Source of the DNA: Bacteroidales bacterium
GTDB taxonomy: Bacteria > Bacteroidota > Bacteroidia > Bacteroidales > Tenuifilaceae
Direction of reading: 5' to 3'
Length of the DNA: 64,000 bases
NCBI GenBank assembly: GCA_020636835.1
Contig: JACJXC010000005.1
Coordinates: 62,001 to 126,000 of the forward strand
Below, in pieces: positions 26,947-36,682 of the stretch. The notes under the pieces were generated by a model. It saw nothing but the letters and a program-made list of their open reading frames with translations, made no database searches and was not told where the DNA came from. The first letter of the stretch is position 1; each line of letters opens with the position of its first letter. The position numbers and the translations under genes were made by a program.

Positions 26947-29900
26947 ATGGAAATAACCAAAACCCACGCAAGGGCAAGTATTTTAATAATGCTGGCCATT
27001 ATGATACTTTCGCCGGGGCTTTTAATGGCTAAAAAGAAAGGGGCTAAAAAAGTTGAAGTAAAGGACTCGCTGGTTAAAAGCAGTCTTGTATCTGGATTAA
27101 AATTCAGAGGAATTGGGCCTGCATTTACATCCGGGCGTATTTCGGATTTTGCAGTTAATCCCAAAAATCACTCCGAATTCTATGTGGCCGTATCGAGCGG
27201 ACATATCTGGAAAACAACAAATAAAGGGATAACCTTTGAGCCAATTTTCGACAATTATGGAGCCTACTCCATTGGCTGTTTGGCTATGGATCCTAACAAT
27301 TCAAATATAATTTGGGCTGGAACTGGCGAGAATAATCACCAACGTGCACTTGGCTACGGAAATGGGGTTTACAAATCCATCAACGGCGGAAAATCCTGGG
27401 AGAATATGGGTTTGAAGGAAAGTCGACAAATAGGTATGATTCTAATTGACCCCAGAAATTCTAATGTAGTGTATGTTGCTGCCGAAGGCTCTGCATGGGG
27501 ACCTGGTGGCGATAGAGGTTTATACAAAACCACCGATGGCGGTAAAAAATGGGAGAAAATTCTTAACATCAGCGAAAATACTGGAATCAACAATATTATT
27601 TGCGACCCGCGCAATCCCGATATTCTTTATGCTACATCGGAGCAACGCCGCAGACATGTTTTTACAAAGATTGGAGGAGGACCCGAGTCTGCAATTCATA
27701 AATCCGAAGATGGCGGTAAAACTTGGCGCAAACTAACCGACGGATTACCTTCCGAAGATATGGGCGGTATTGGTATTGCCATATCACCTCAAAACCCTGA
27801 TGTTGTTTATGCCATTATTGAGGCCGCCAACGATGCTAGCGGGTTCTATCGCTCTGCAAATAGAGGAGAATCGTGGAAAAAAATGAGCGACCACGCATCG
27901 AGCGGACAATACTACAACGAAATATACTGCGATCCTGTTCAGTTCGATAAAGTATATTCCGTTGAAACCATCACTTTTGTAACTAACGATGGCGGTAAAA
28001 ACTGGTCGAGAGTTAGCAATAACGATAGACATGTTGACGACCATGCCCTTTGGATTGACCCTACCGATAACAAGCACGTAATGATTGGCGGCGATGGTGG
28101 TGTTTACATCACCTATAATATCGACCAAGGCGAATGGTATCAAGTGTCTAATCTACCTGTAACGCAATTTTACCGAGTAACTACCGATAATGCAGAACCT
28201 TTCTACAATGTGTATGGTGGAACACAGGATAATAACTCACTTGGAGGCCCATCGCAAAATTTATCGAGCGGAGGTGTTACAAGTGGCGAATGGATTGTAA
28301 CTGTTGGTGGTGATGGTTTCTGGTCGAGAGTCGACCCAACAAACCCCGACATTGTTTACTCGGAGTGGCAGTACGGAAATCTAATCCGTTACGATAAGAA
28401 AACTGGCGAAACAATCTACATCAAGCCTCAACCCCGTAAGGGCGAAAAAACCTACCGCTGGAACTGGGACTCACCACTTATTATCAGTCCTCACTCTCCT
28501 ACCCGACTATACTTTGCAGCCAACAAACTTTTCCGTAGCGACGACCGTGGTAATACCTGGCAGGTTATTTCTGAGGACTTAACAGCACAAATAGACCGTA
28601 ACACTTGGCCTGTAATGGGTAAGTTCTGGAGTATTGATGCTGTTGCTAAGGATGTTTCTACATCGTTATTCGGAACCATAGTTTCGTTGGATGAATCACC
28701 TGTTAAGGAAAATTTGATTTATGTAGGTACCGACGATGGCTTAATTCAAATTACCGAGGATGCGGGTAAAACTTGGAGAAAGGTATCAAACTTTCCGGGT
28801 GTTCCAGAATACAGTTATGTTAGCGATATCTTTGCATCACGCTTCGATGAAAATGTAGTTTTTGCATCGCTCCGTAACCTTAAACGCGACGATTTTAAAC
28901 CATACATCTTCAAGAGTACCGATAAAGGTAAAACTTGGACTTCAATATCTGCAAATCTTCCAGAGAATGGTTCGGTTCATACCATTGAGCAGGATTTTGT
29001 AAAACCCGACCTTCTTTTTGTTGGAACTGAGTTTGGAGCATTCTTCTCCATTAACGGTGGTCAAAGTTGGGTTGAGTTCAAATCGGGCTTACCCTCCGTG
29101 GCTGTTTACGATATGGCGATACAGAAACGCGAGAGCGATTTGGTTCTAGCAACATTCGGTCGTGGATTTTATATACTGGACAACTATGCTCCGCTCCGCG
29201 AGCTAACTGGCGAACTTCCTAACTCCGAAAGTCATCTTTTTGCTGTAAAAGATGCGTTGCTCTACATTCAAACTGGTAAAAAGTACGGACAAGGTGCAAC
29301 ATACTACACAGCACCAAACCCAGAGTTTGGGGCAACCTTCACACTTTACTTAAAGGATGTTCCCAAAACAAAAAAGCAAATCCGTCATGAGGCAGAAAAG
29401 AAACTATTTAAGGATAGCAAACCAATTCCGCAGCCTAGCCTTGCTGAACTTGAAGCAGAAAAGAACGAAGTTCCAGCTTATCTACTTGTAACCATTCGCG
29501 ACAACGAGGGTTCAGTAATAAGGACAATGACTCAGAAACCTTCAAAAGGTATCCAGCGGTTTAACTGGGATTTATGCTACGATAACACCAGAATTCAAAA
29601 AACAGACAAGTTTAATCCTATTGCAAAAAGGGATGGTAACGTTTATGTACTTCCTGGCACATACTCAGTTGAAATTGCTATGGTACAGAATGGTAATGTT
29701 AAACCACTGGCAAAACCAGCAAAATTCAACGTTAAGGCTCTTAACAACAACACCATTCCAGTTCAAAACCGCGAAAAGATGGTTGCATTCCACAAGGAAA
29801 TATCTAACCTATCGAAAGCAATGGTTGGTGCAATACAACTGACCAACGATTTACGGAAAGAGGTTATTGCCATGAAACAAACAGCCCTAGCATTACCTGC

Positions 29901-30243
29901 TGCTCACGAAAAAATGCTTCCAATGCTGAATGATATTGAGAAGGAAATATATGAGATTGATTTAATATTCAACAGTTACGAGCCAAAGGCAAGCTCCGAA
30001 GAGTTGCCCCCACTCAACGTTCCACTCTACGACCGGTTGGGTAATCTTATTGAAACTCAAATTAACAGCACTGCCGATATAACAGGCACATCAACTATGC
30101 TATTCAATATTTTAAAGGAAGAATTCCCTCCAGTATTGGAACGCATTAGAAAAGTGGCCGAAGTAAAAATGGTTGAAGCCCGTAAAATGATGGACGACAA
30201 GAATGCGCCCTATACTTATGGTAGAGTTCCTGTGTGGAAATAA
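26947..30243 (+). CDS. Secreted sortilin/VPS10-like BNR-repeat propeller protein
   Basis: About 1098 residues with a hydrophobic export signal after a short basic N-terminus (ASILIMLAIMILSPGLLMA). Asp-box/BNR turns recur through residues 80-760 (for example SINGGKSWENM, TTDGGKKWEK, SEDGGKTWRK, SDDRGNTWQV, TEDAGKTWRK, STDKGKTWTS), consistent with one or two large propellers of the sortilin-like family. The C-terminal 300 residues include a beta-sandwich-like segment (YLLVTIRDNEGSVIRTM) and a helical end. Such proteins in Bacteroidota are often called glycosyl hydrolases, but no catalytic residues are evident. The ATG at 26947 is preferred over an upstream alternative start. Confidence 0.8.
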   Translation: MEITKTHARASILIMLAIMILSPGLLMAKKKGAKKVEVKDSLVKSSLVSGLKFRGIGPAFTSGRISDFAVNPKNHSEFYVAVSSGHIWKTTNKGITFEPIFDNYGAYSIGCLAMDPNNSNIIWAGTGENNHQRALGYGNGVYKSINGGKSWENMGLKESRQIGMILIDPRNSNVVYVAAEGSAWGPGGDRGLYKTTDGGKKWEKILNISENTGINNIICDPRNPDILYATSEQRRRHVFTKIGGGPESAIHKSEDGGKTWRKLTDGLPSEDMGGIGIAISPQNPDVVYAIIEAANDASGFYRSANRGESWKKMSDHASSGQYYNEIYCDPVQFDKVYSVETITFVTNDGGKNWSRVSNNDRHVDDHALWIDPTDNKHVMIGGDGGVYITYNIDQGEWYQVSNLPVTQFYRVTTDNAEPFYNVYGGTQDNNSLGGPSQNLSSGGVTSGEWIVTVGGDGFWSRVDPTNPDIVYSEWQYGNLIRYDKKTGETIYIKPQPRKGEKTYRWNWDSPLIISPHSPTRLYFAANKLFRSDDRGNTWQVISEDLTAQIDRNTWPVMGKFWSIDAVAKDVSTSLFGTIVSLDESPVKENLIYVGTDDGLIQITEDAGKTWRKVSNFPGVPEYSYVSDIFASRFDENVVFASLRNLKRDDFKPYIFKSTDKGKTWTSISANLPENGSVHTIEQDFVKPDLLFVGTEFGAFFSINGGQSWVEFKSGLPSVAVYDMAIQKRESDLVLATFGRGFYILDNYAPLRELTGELPNSESHLFAVKDALLYIQTGKKYGQGATYYTAPNPEFGATFTLYLKDVPKTKKQIRHEAEKKLFKDSKPIPQPSLAELEAEKNEVPAYLLVTIRDNEGSVIRTMTQKPSKGIQRFNWDLCYDNTRIQKTDKFNPIAKRDGNVYVLPGTYSVEIAMVQNGNVKPLAKPAKFNVKALNNNTIPVQNREKMVAFHKEISNLSKAMVGAIQLTNDLRKEVIAMKQTALALPAAHEKMLPMLNDIEKEIYEIDLIFNSYEPKASSEELPPLNVPLYDRLGNLIETQINSTADITGTSTMLFNILKEEFPPVLERIRKVAEVKMVEARKMMDDKNAPYTYGRVPVWK

Positions 30244-30265
30244 TTTCAACACACTTAATATCAAT

Positions 30266-30299
30266 AAAACCCTCTTAATTCAGAGGGTTTTATTTTTTT
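30266..30299 (+). terminator. Intrinsic terminator
   Basis: AAAACCCTCT and AGAGGGTTTT pair around TAATTC, followed by a T-rich tract. It ends the propeller gene. The next 238 bp to the following gene show nothing recognisable. Confidence 0.85.
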
Positions 30300-30537
30300 A
30301 AACACTATTGTCCGGTAAAATTTTCGTTCTTCTACGAATTAAAATTACGCTACTCCGTAACTTAATTACTCGAATTTAAATAGCTAATCTGCAAATGCGA
30401 ACACCCACAAAAGTAAGCTCCAGCAGAGCGGAATCTCATTATAAGCCTTTGGAATAAAATGCCTCAACAGTTAGAAATCATTTTTCTCGGACAACAATAA
30501 ATTAAAATCCATAACTTGCTACTATAAACTTTGTTTT

Positions 30538-30993
30538 ATGACAATAATAAACCCCTACCTCGAAGAAATGAGCAGTAATTCCGATGACGAATTATTCAAC
30601 ATCATTTTAAATCAGGATAGAGCAGACAGCCCGTTGCTTTACGATGCGGCTGTATTAACTGCGTTAAGCCGGGAATTAATCACCGATTATCAGGCTAAAG
30701 GACTATTGAATGGCGATACCTCAGTACTCGACTATAACCCGAACACGCTCGACAATAAACCCGATGATTACAAGGTGGAAAGGGTAAAAAACAAACCCTC
30801 AATCAATTTCGATAGGCATAAAATACTATGGGGCTTAGCATCTATTGCTTTTGGTGCGTTGCTAATCTACTTAGTTTATATTGATTTCTTTTACTTTAGG
30901 ACGAGCAAGGTGGTTGGAGGTATTCTAATGATAATTGCAGGAGCAGTCCTAATGGTTATTGGAATTATTGAGAAATGGAATGAACGCCGATAG
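30538..30993 (+). CDS. Hypothetical membrane protein
   Basis: 151 residues. The cytoplasmic N-terminal part (1-95) is acidic and helical with a tract LLYDAAVLTALSRELITDYQAKGL. Two membrane helices follow (about 98-118, WGLASIAFGALLIYLVYI, and 125-145, VVGGILMIIAGAVLMVIGII). Family unknown to me. Its last 29 bp overlap the convergent HEAT-repeat gene. Confidence 0.6.
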   Translation: MTIINPYLEEMSSNSDDELFNIILNQDRADSPLLYDAAVLTALSRELITDYQAKGLLNGDTSVLDYNPNTLDNKPDDYKVERVKNKPSINFDRHKILWGLASIAFGALLIYLVYIDFFYFRTSKVVGGILMIIAGAVLMVIGIIEKWNERR

Positions 30994-31690
30994 AATCACA
31001 TCTTTTATTTATCAACCTAATACTGCGTTCAATTTCCTGCTTAATTATTGAATTAATACTAATAGCCCTTTGTTCCATTAAAAATTCTATACTTTCAAAG
31101 AATCCACTCATTGCTCTAATTAACTTCCAACAAATTAAATCTTTACCAGTATTGGATTTGTAGCAAGATTTAAGTTTTTCGAAAACTTCGGGTTGATTAT
31201 TGTAAAAACAGATGTATCCAATGGCATCAATGGCTTCGCTTAACTTGGGTAAATTATTCTCTTCCTGAACTTTTAATAGGTCTGGTAGCCCATCCTTTCC
31301 AATATGAGCAAGAGTTCTTGCTGCAATATCGCGTGGTAACGGGTAACTATCCTTTTCAAATGACTTGTTTGGGGTATCTTTATGTTGATTACTACCAATT
31401 TGCCCTAATTCTTGTATCAATGGTTTTACAGCGATAATTCCACATTCTACAAGAGTATTGCATATCTCAATTTTCGGGTAAAGTTTTTTCTCAACTTTAA
31501 GAGCCGCTATCAAGGCTGAAACAGCGGATTCGTCTATCTCTTTCGCAAGTCGTGCACCTAAAGTGCGCTCCGTTGGAATTGGGCTTTTCAGTAATTCGAG
31601 TTTCTTTAAATTTGGTAAGTTTGCAAAAGCACTCTCCGCTCCATTTTTCAGGAAACCTCGGCTCTCCAAATCCTTATTACTACTCTTCAT
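30965..31690 (-). CDS. HEAT-repeat-like protein
   Basis: 241 residues, all helical, without signal or membrane segments. Repeating helical pairs with conserved Ala/Gly (ALIAALKVEKKLYPKIEICNTLVECG, AVKPLIQELGQIG, DIAARTLAHIGKDGLPDLLKV, LSEAIDAIGYIC) fit HEAT/PBS-lyase-like repeats. These are protein-interaction scaffolds, and no catalytic function is inferred. The 3' end overlaps the convergent gene by 29 bp. Confidence 0.6.
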   Translation of the reverse strand: MKSSNKDLESRGFLKNGAESAFANLPNLKKLELLKSPIPTERTLGARLAKEIDESAVSALIAALKVEKKLYPKIEICNTLVECGIIAVKPLIQELGQIGSNQHKDTPNKSFEKDSYPLPRDIAARTLAHIGKDGLPDLLKVQEENNLPKLSEAIDAIGYICFYNNQPEVFEKLKSCYKSNTGKDLICWKLIRAMSGFFESIEFLMEQRAISINSIIKQEIERSIRLINKRCDSIGVHSISQ

Positions 31691-31732
31691 TCAATATGCA
31701 AATAAACAAGGATGATAATAAAAAACTTTTTT

Positions 31733-32566
31733 CTACCTGATTTTAATTTTTTGTCCTAAACTCAGAATATCATTTGGGTTTATCTGATTCATTGTACAAA
31801 TACTATCCACAGTAGTTCCATAGCGTTTTGCCAAAGAATATAAAGTATCCTTCCTTTTAACTATATGAATTATTTCAGTTACCTGTTCCTGAACTGGATT
31901 ATCGGTTTTCACAGTTAATCCAGCATCGTAATTTGGAACAGAATCGGCAGTAACAATATTTACTTTAACAGTATCTGGTACTGGAATTTCGTTTGCAAGC
32001 ACAAGTTGATTCTTAAAATCGAACAGTTTTTCGGAATCGTAAGCAATTCGGTTTACCCTAAACTCAAAATGCAGATGTGTTGTGGTTGCACGCCCTGTTC
32101 GTCCACCCAAACCAACTACAGTTCCAGCAGGAATAGTATCGCCAACATTAACCAACAACTTGCTTAAGTGGGAATAATAGGTCTCTATGCTATCGTTATG
32201 CTTTAGCACAACCAGCAAACCGAAACCATAGTATTTCTTCGAACGAGTTACAACACCTGTAAACGCTGCGCGGACACTATCACCCAACTGAAGTTTAATA
32301 TCGGTACCAGCGTGAAAACGGTTACGCCTTGGGCCAAAATGGCTAATAACCTTACCCCGAAAAGGACTACAGAACTTACCAAGATTGGCAAACTCCGGCA
32401 ATGAATCAACAGGAGAAACTGAATCTCTTGTGCTTAAAAGCAAGGTATCATCCAAACAAACATCAACAGTTTGTGATTTTACTTGAGAAGTAGAAATTAA
32501 AACAGAAAAGTTGATTAATACTGTAAAAAACGAAATCCACTTCAAAAACCTAAACATCAAATGCAT
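31733..32566 (-). CDS. M23-family (LytM) endopeptidase with C-terminal LysM
   Basis: About 277 residues. A hydrophobic export segment (FLKWISFFTVLINFSVLIST) is followed by the M23 domain: SHFGPRRNRFHAGTDI supplies the first His and Asp ligands, and THLHFEFRV supplies the HxH, so the zinc site is complete. The C-terminal LysM reads IVKRKDTLYSLAKRYGTTVDSICTMNQINPNDI. It should be a periplasmic cell-wall hydrolase cutting peptide crosslinks. ATGs at 32566 and 32557 both fit; an upstream TTG at 32593 is less likely. It is followed upstream by the WG/caspase gene on the same strand, 94 bp away. Confidence 0.9.
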   Translation of the reverse strand: MHLMFRFLKWISFFTVLINFSVLISTSQVKSQTVDVCLDDTLLLSTRDSVSPVDSLPEFANLGKFCSPFRGKVISHFGPRRNRFHAGTDIKLQLGDSVRAAFTGVVTRSKKYYGFGLLVVLKHNDSIETYYSHLSKLLVNVGDTIPAGTVVGLGGRTGRATTTHLHFEFRVNRIAYDSEKLFDFKNQLVLANEIPVPDTVKVNIVTADSVPNYDAGLTVKTDNPVQEQVTEIIHIVKRKDTLYSLAKRYGTTVDSICTMNQINPNDILSLGQKIKIR

Positions 32567-32659
32567 CAAAAATTTGTTTAAAAACTGACGCAATATAGAT
32601 ATTCAGTGTCTATTGAAAAAAGTAATTCGTCAACTTTAAAAAAATATAACAAAACTACC

Positions 32660-35326
32660 TTACTTTAACTTAAGCACTTCCCAGCCGCCTATACTAGGAC
32701 TAGTCTGCACCTGAGGTGTTTGTGATTTCTGATTTACCACTACCGATTGCTGTGCAACGTTAGTTTTTATGTACTCAAATAGTTCCTTATAGGTAACATC
32801 GCCCTTTGTTTCCTGCAATTTCTTTAACAAAAAGTAGGTGAATAAACCGTGCTGCTTGGTGCTAAAAGGATATGCAGTTTCATCGCCAGTGGCTGCACTT
32901 ATTACAATACTATTACCAGTAAGCAAATCGGCCTTTGGTCTTACCTTTACACCTCGAGCTTCGGCTAACATTGCATTATCGCGAGCACTACCACTAAAGC
33001 AGGCATCTAAAATAAAGGTGACTTTCTGCAATGGTTTCTCGGTAAGTCGGGCGTACAAATCGTTTAATTTAATGGCTGTTTCAAAATCAGACGAAAAACC
33101 ATCTACAGGCAATAGATAAGCCGATTTATCGGCCTCGTTAGGCATTCCGTGACCTGCATAGTAGAATATAACTTTGGCTTCGCCATTATATGCAGCAATA
33201 ACATCGGTTATCCACTTTATTTCTGATTTCATATTACCATAGGTTGCATCAATGGTAAAATGGATATTTTGTGATGGAATTCCCAGCGTTTTCTCGCAGT
33301 ACTCCTTAAAAACCTTACCATCGTTAGCGGCAAACTTCACCTTAACCTCCTTCTGGTAATTCTCGTTGGCAATTATAACTACAAAGGTTTTATCGTTAGT
33401 TTGAGGGTTAACTGGAATATTTATATCCACATCGGACTGGCCAACCAATATTGTATTGCTTTGGGTATTAACTGCCTGATTGTTTGAAGTAACCTGCGCA
33501 TTCAACTTCAATGGGTCGTAATTTAGGTTGAATTGATTAACCGCAAACGTAGCACTATTCTCCGACGAATAATTGTAGACCTTAGCATTCTCAGGATTTG
33601 TAATAGTGGCTCTCTGTAAAAAGAACTTGCCACTTGGGTTCAATGCGTACTGAATATCAGAAAATTGCAATTTAGTAGATGAGGTGTCGAAAGCCTCGGC
33701 TTCGGTAACTGGAACCTTTAAATAAAAGGGAGGAATCCCAACAACCTCCAACTTAAATGTCTGATTATCGGGGTCGTACTCATTGGAAAAGGTTCTCCAA
33801 TCGCAGTAGCTTGGGGCAATTTTCTGCACTGCAAGAGCCATCAACTCTTCTGCCTTCTTCTTGCTGTTAGCCTCGCTAACGCGGGCAAGGTAAGCATCGC
33901 TCGACTCGTACTTGCCCTTCTGCTGCCATTTGGCAAACTCAGGTCGGATAAAATCTTCCAACTCTTTTTGAGGGTTCGATTCCCTATAACAACCGTACTT
34001 CCCATTTTTCTTAACAGTTATAAAACCATTGTGCGCAAAACCAGGCTCATCGAACTGCAAAGCAACCACCACATTGCCTGTTGCATCAATATAACCCCAC
34101 TTATTGCCCTTCCTTACAGGGCAAACACCATTGGTAAGATAATACTTAACCTCGTCGTACTGGCAATCAACTACCTGCTTTCCATTAATATCAATAAATC
34201 CCCACTTTTTACCAATCCGAACAGGTGTTAATCCTTCAGCAGGGAAATAGTTTATTCCATCGTAAATAAAATCAACTACAATTTTTCCCGTTCTATCAAT
34301 AACACCTAACTTTTTGTTTTTGAGCACAGTTCCATACCCTTTATAAAATCCCCACACTTGGTCAAACTGAAAATCGATTACTGGCTTCCCTGTAATATCG
34401 ATATATCCGCGTTTCCCATCCTTATTTACACCAGCCAAGCCATCGTCGGAAAAATCGGTAACACCATCGAACTGAAAATCGATAACAACTTTACGTTTTA
34501 AATTGATAAAACCCCATTTTGTACCTTTCCGAACAGCCGACAAACCATTTTTTGCAACACCCCTAACTTCATCGAAAGGTAATGTTCGCCCATCCTCATC
34601 AATATAAAACTTCTTACCATCCTTCTCCACTTTGGCAATACCAGGAACGTCAAAGTCCGATGCATCATCAAATTCATTGTCAATAACAAACTTCCCGGCG
34701 GTGTTAATATATCCGTACTTATCGTCCTTACCAACCACTGCCAAACCATTATCCGAAAAGTCGTTGGCGTCGTAGAACTTACATTCAATAACAATGTTAC
34801 CTTTCTTATCGATATAACCATACTTTCCATTAAGTTTTACTGGAGCCAAACCTTGTTGGAAATAAGATGATAATGACTCGAACTTACAATCAATAATCAA
34901 CTTACCTGATTGGTCAATTAAGCCCCATTTGCCATTTTTTAACACTTTTGCATATTCACCAATATAAGTAAACACGGAACTATAATCGTTTAGGTATGTT
35001 ACCACCTGACCAGTATGGTTAATTAAACTATAATAGGTGTCGAACCCAAAGCTATTGGCTCGCATTCTATTGTTACTTACCAGCGCCAAACCGTTGTCCA
35101 TAAATGTTTGGGCATTATCGTATATAAAATCAATTACCAAATTCCCATCCCTATCTATATAACCATACTTATCGTTCATTCTAACTGCGGCATAGCCATT
35201 GGATGAGTAGACAAATGAATAATCGTACTTATAATCCACACTCAACTTGTAAGTTTTCTGAGAAAAACCAACGGTTACAATAAACAGCAAAGTAACGGCT
35301 AGCGCATTCCTATAAAATATTTTCAT
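32660..35326 (-). CDS. Secreted WG-repeat protein with C-terminal caspase-like (C14) domain
   Basis: 888 residues. A signal peptide (FYRNALAVTLLFIVTVGFSQ) is followed by about ten WG repeats to residue 430 (KWGLIDQSGK, KYGYIDKKGNIV, KWGFIDINGKQVV and similar). A middle region of about 200 residues (KKKAEELMALAVQKIAPSYCDW...) leads to a caspase/metacaspase p20-like domain at about 645-885. The catalytic dyad is visible: His in FYYAGHGMP and Cys in ILDACFSGSA. Export puts the protease in the periplasm or at the surface. WG repeats usually bind partners, but the substrate is unknown. Many Bacteroidota carry caspase fusions, though this pairing is notable. Confidence 0.85.
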   Translation of the reverse strand: MKIFYRNALAVTLLFIVTVGFSQKTYKLSVDYKYDYSFVYSSNGYAAVRMNDKYGYIDRDGNLVIDFIYDNAQTFMDNGLALVSNNRMRANSFGFDTYYSLINHTGQVVTYLNDYSSVFTYIGEYAKVLKNGKWGLIDQSGKLIIDCKFESLSSYFQQGLAPVKLNGKYGYIDKKGNIVIECKFYDANDFSDNGLAVVGKDDKYGYINTAGKFVIDNEFDDASDFDVPGIAKVEKDGKKFYIDEDGRTLPFDEVRGVAKNGLSAVRKGTKWGFINLKRKVVIDFQFDGVTDFSDDGLAGVNKDGKRGYIDITGKPVIDFQFDQVWGFYKGYGTVLKNKKLGVIDRTGKIVVDFIYDGINYFPAEGLTPVRIGKKWGFIDINGKQVVDCQYDEVKYYLTNGVCPVRKGNKWGYIDATGNVVVALQFDEPGFAHNGFITVKKNGKYGCYRESNPQKELEDFIRPEFAKWQQKGKYESSDAYLARVSEANSKKKAEELMALAVQKIAPSYCDWRTFSNEYDPDNQTFKLEVVGIPPFYLKVPVTEAEAFDTSSTKLQFSDIQYALNPSGKFFLQRATITNPENAKVYNYSSENSATFAVNQFNLNYDPLKLNAQVTSNNQAVNTQSNTILVGQSDVDINIPVNPQTNDKTFVVIIANENYQKEVKVKFAANDGKVFKEYCEKTLGIPSQNIHFTIDATYGNMKSEIKWITDVIAAYNGEAKVIFYYAGHGMPNEADKSAYLLPVDGFSSDFETAIKLNDLYARLTEKPLQKVTFILDACFSGSARDNAMLAEARGVKVRPKADLLTGNSIVISAATGDETAYPFSTKQHGLFTYFLLKKLQETKGDVTYKELFEYIKTNVAQQSVVVNQKSQTPQVQTSPSIGGWEVLKLK

Positions 35327-35508
35327 AGCAATAGTTTTAAGAGGATAAACAAGGATTCAGAAATTAAAACTCGAATAAAGTTATGAATTTATTCAGTTTG
35401 GTGCCAAAAATAGGTTGAAATTTCAGGAGAGGATTAGTTTAACATTGGAATGTATTACAGTCGACGCCAAGTCTAAGAACTTCCATAGTTAGTAGAACTT
35501 GAAAGCAC

Positions 35509-35868
35509 CTAAATATTACCAATTACCATGTTAAAAGCACAGCCCTCTCTATCTAACCGATAGAGGGCTGTGTTGGGCGATGGAATGCTCTGTATTAACC
35601 GAAATAGTTGTTCAGTATCAGCAACATCAGTTAATCGCATTTTTCCATCGGCCGCAATCATCTTCAAAGCGTGACAGTTAGTCACGGTTTCATTACCCTC
35701 ATCTTTTAACCTTTGCTTTAATTTTCTCCAGTAGGCTTGCGGGTCAATACTTTCAGAAAGAATACCAACAACATCTACTATTGAAAAGTACCATTTCTCA
35801 TTGGCATCATCCCAAACAGTACGAATTTGCCTATCGTTGAACAGTTTTATTGCAGTATCTTTAGTCAT
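35509..35868 (-). CDS. Bro-N domain protein, C-terminally truncated
   Basis: 119 residues. The N-terminal part matches Bro-N/antirepressor-like proteins closely (IRTVWDDANEKWYFSIVDVV, DPQAYWRKLKQRLKDEGNE, DGKMRLTDVADTEQLFRLIQSIPSP). Full-length relatives continue after IPSP with a longer DNA-binding C-terminus; here the frame instead reads through a terminator-like hairpin (35535-35575) and stops. The gene is therefore a truncated remnant. No other phage genes are nearby. Confidence 0.75.
   Translation of the reverse strand: MTKDTAIKLFNDRQIRTVWDDANEKWYFSIVDVVGILSESIDPQAYWRKLKQRLKDEGNETVTNCHALKMIAADGKMRLTDVADTEQLFRLIQSIPSPNTALYRLDREGCAFNMVIGNI
35535..35575 (-). repeat. Hairpin repeat copy 1, inside the bro 3' end
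   Basis: CACAGCCCTCTCTATC pairs with GATAGAGGGCTGTG around TAACC, with a 2-base bulge. Read on the minus strand it is followed by CTTTTAA, so it can act as a terminator. It shares its arms and the left flank AAAAGCACA with copy 2 at 35974. Confidence 0.65.
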
Positions 35869-35973
35869 TGTAATTTTTTTTATAAAACAAAGTTATTAAT
35901 AAATGGAACACCTCTCCGAGCTTACTCGCCTAAATGCAGAGCATAATAAATAAGCACAATACAACAAATATAA

Positions 35974-36016
35974 AAAGCACAACCCTCTCTATCGGTCAGA
36001 TAGAGAGGGTTGGGTG
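35974..36016 (-). repeat. Hairpin repeat copy 2, terminator of the tlpA-like gene
   Basis: AACCCTCTCTATC and GATAGAGAGGGTT form perfect 13-base arms around GGTCA. On the minus strand it is followed by GTGCTTTTTATA. It lies 64 bp downstream of the thioredoxin-like gene. The loop is close to the reverse complement of the loop in copy 1. Confidence 0.7.
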
Positions 36017-36079
36017 AGTTTGTTCAATATGCGCTTCAAAATTTAAATGCATCCGAAGATGCGCTCAAAAAACTGAACA

Positions 36080-36613
36080 TTACATATTCAACAACTTATT
36101 AATTTTATCTTTCATCATGCTAGGCCTTAAAGTTGGCTGTTCCAACACTGCACCGTCTTTATTGTAAAGAATATAATAAGGAATACCTTGGAGTTTTAAC
36201 AAGAAACGCAAATCGTTACTTTGCTTTTTAGTTAAAAAGAAATGCTGGCCTTCAATTTTCAAACTGTCTATTGTTGAACGCCAAACATCCTCCTGCGAAT
36301 TAAGGCATAAAAACACAAAAGCAACATCCTTACCCTTGAACTCTTGCATTAATGTCTTTGAATTGGGCATCTCAGCCAAACATGGTGAACACCAAGTAGC
36401 CCAACAATCAATATAAATAACCTTTCCTTTATTTCTGCTAATAATATCATCGAGCAAATCCTTAACGAGGCGGTCTTCCATTTTTATCAAAACTGTATCG
36501 ATGCTTTCTGTAAACCAATCAGTAAAAGAAATTTCATTATTTGCTTTGGTACTAACATTCAGCATTATCAATATAAAACCAATAATTGCAGATATAAAAA
36601 TATTTTTTTTCAT
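36080..36613 (-). CDS. TlpA-like periplasmic thioredoxin-fold protein
   Basis: 177 residues with a signal peptide (IFISAIIGFILIMLNVSTKA). The thioredoxin fold is recognisable by VIYIDCWATWCSPCLAEMPN with a CxxC (CSPC) redox site near residues 76-79 and the cis-Pro loop LQGIPYYILYN. It should be an envelope thiol:disulfide reductase. It is slightly shorter than TlpA/ResA proteins with an N-terminal DUF. The 69 bp upstream reach the IS982-like element, so the native promoter may be affected by the insertion. Confidence 0.85.
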   Translation of the reverse strand: MKKNIFISAIIGFILIMLNVSTKANNEISFTDWFTESIDTVLIKMEDRLVKDLLDDIISRNKGKVIYIDCWATWCSPCLAEMPNSKTLMQEFKGKDVAFVFLCLNSQEDVWRSTIDSLKIEGQHFFLTKKQSNDLRFLLKLQGIPYYILYNKDGAVLEQPTLRPSMMKDKINKLLNM

Positions 36614-36682
36614 AATTAGTAGTTTAAAAAAATCTTTCTAAAAATTTACTCGCAATACTTGTAACCTTTAATTTTATAAATA

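Noticed and set aside
34000..35100. Tandem DNA repeats in the WG-repeat gene
   Set aside because: The repetition is at protein level (WG repeats); the DNA copies are diverged, so it is not a recent tandem duplication.
35509..35868. Bro-N gene as evidence of a prophage
   Set aside because: No integrase, structural or lysis genes nearby, and the gene is truncated.
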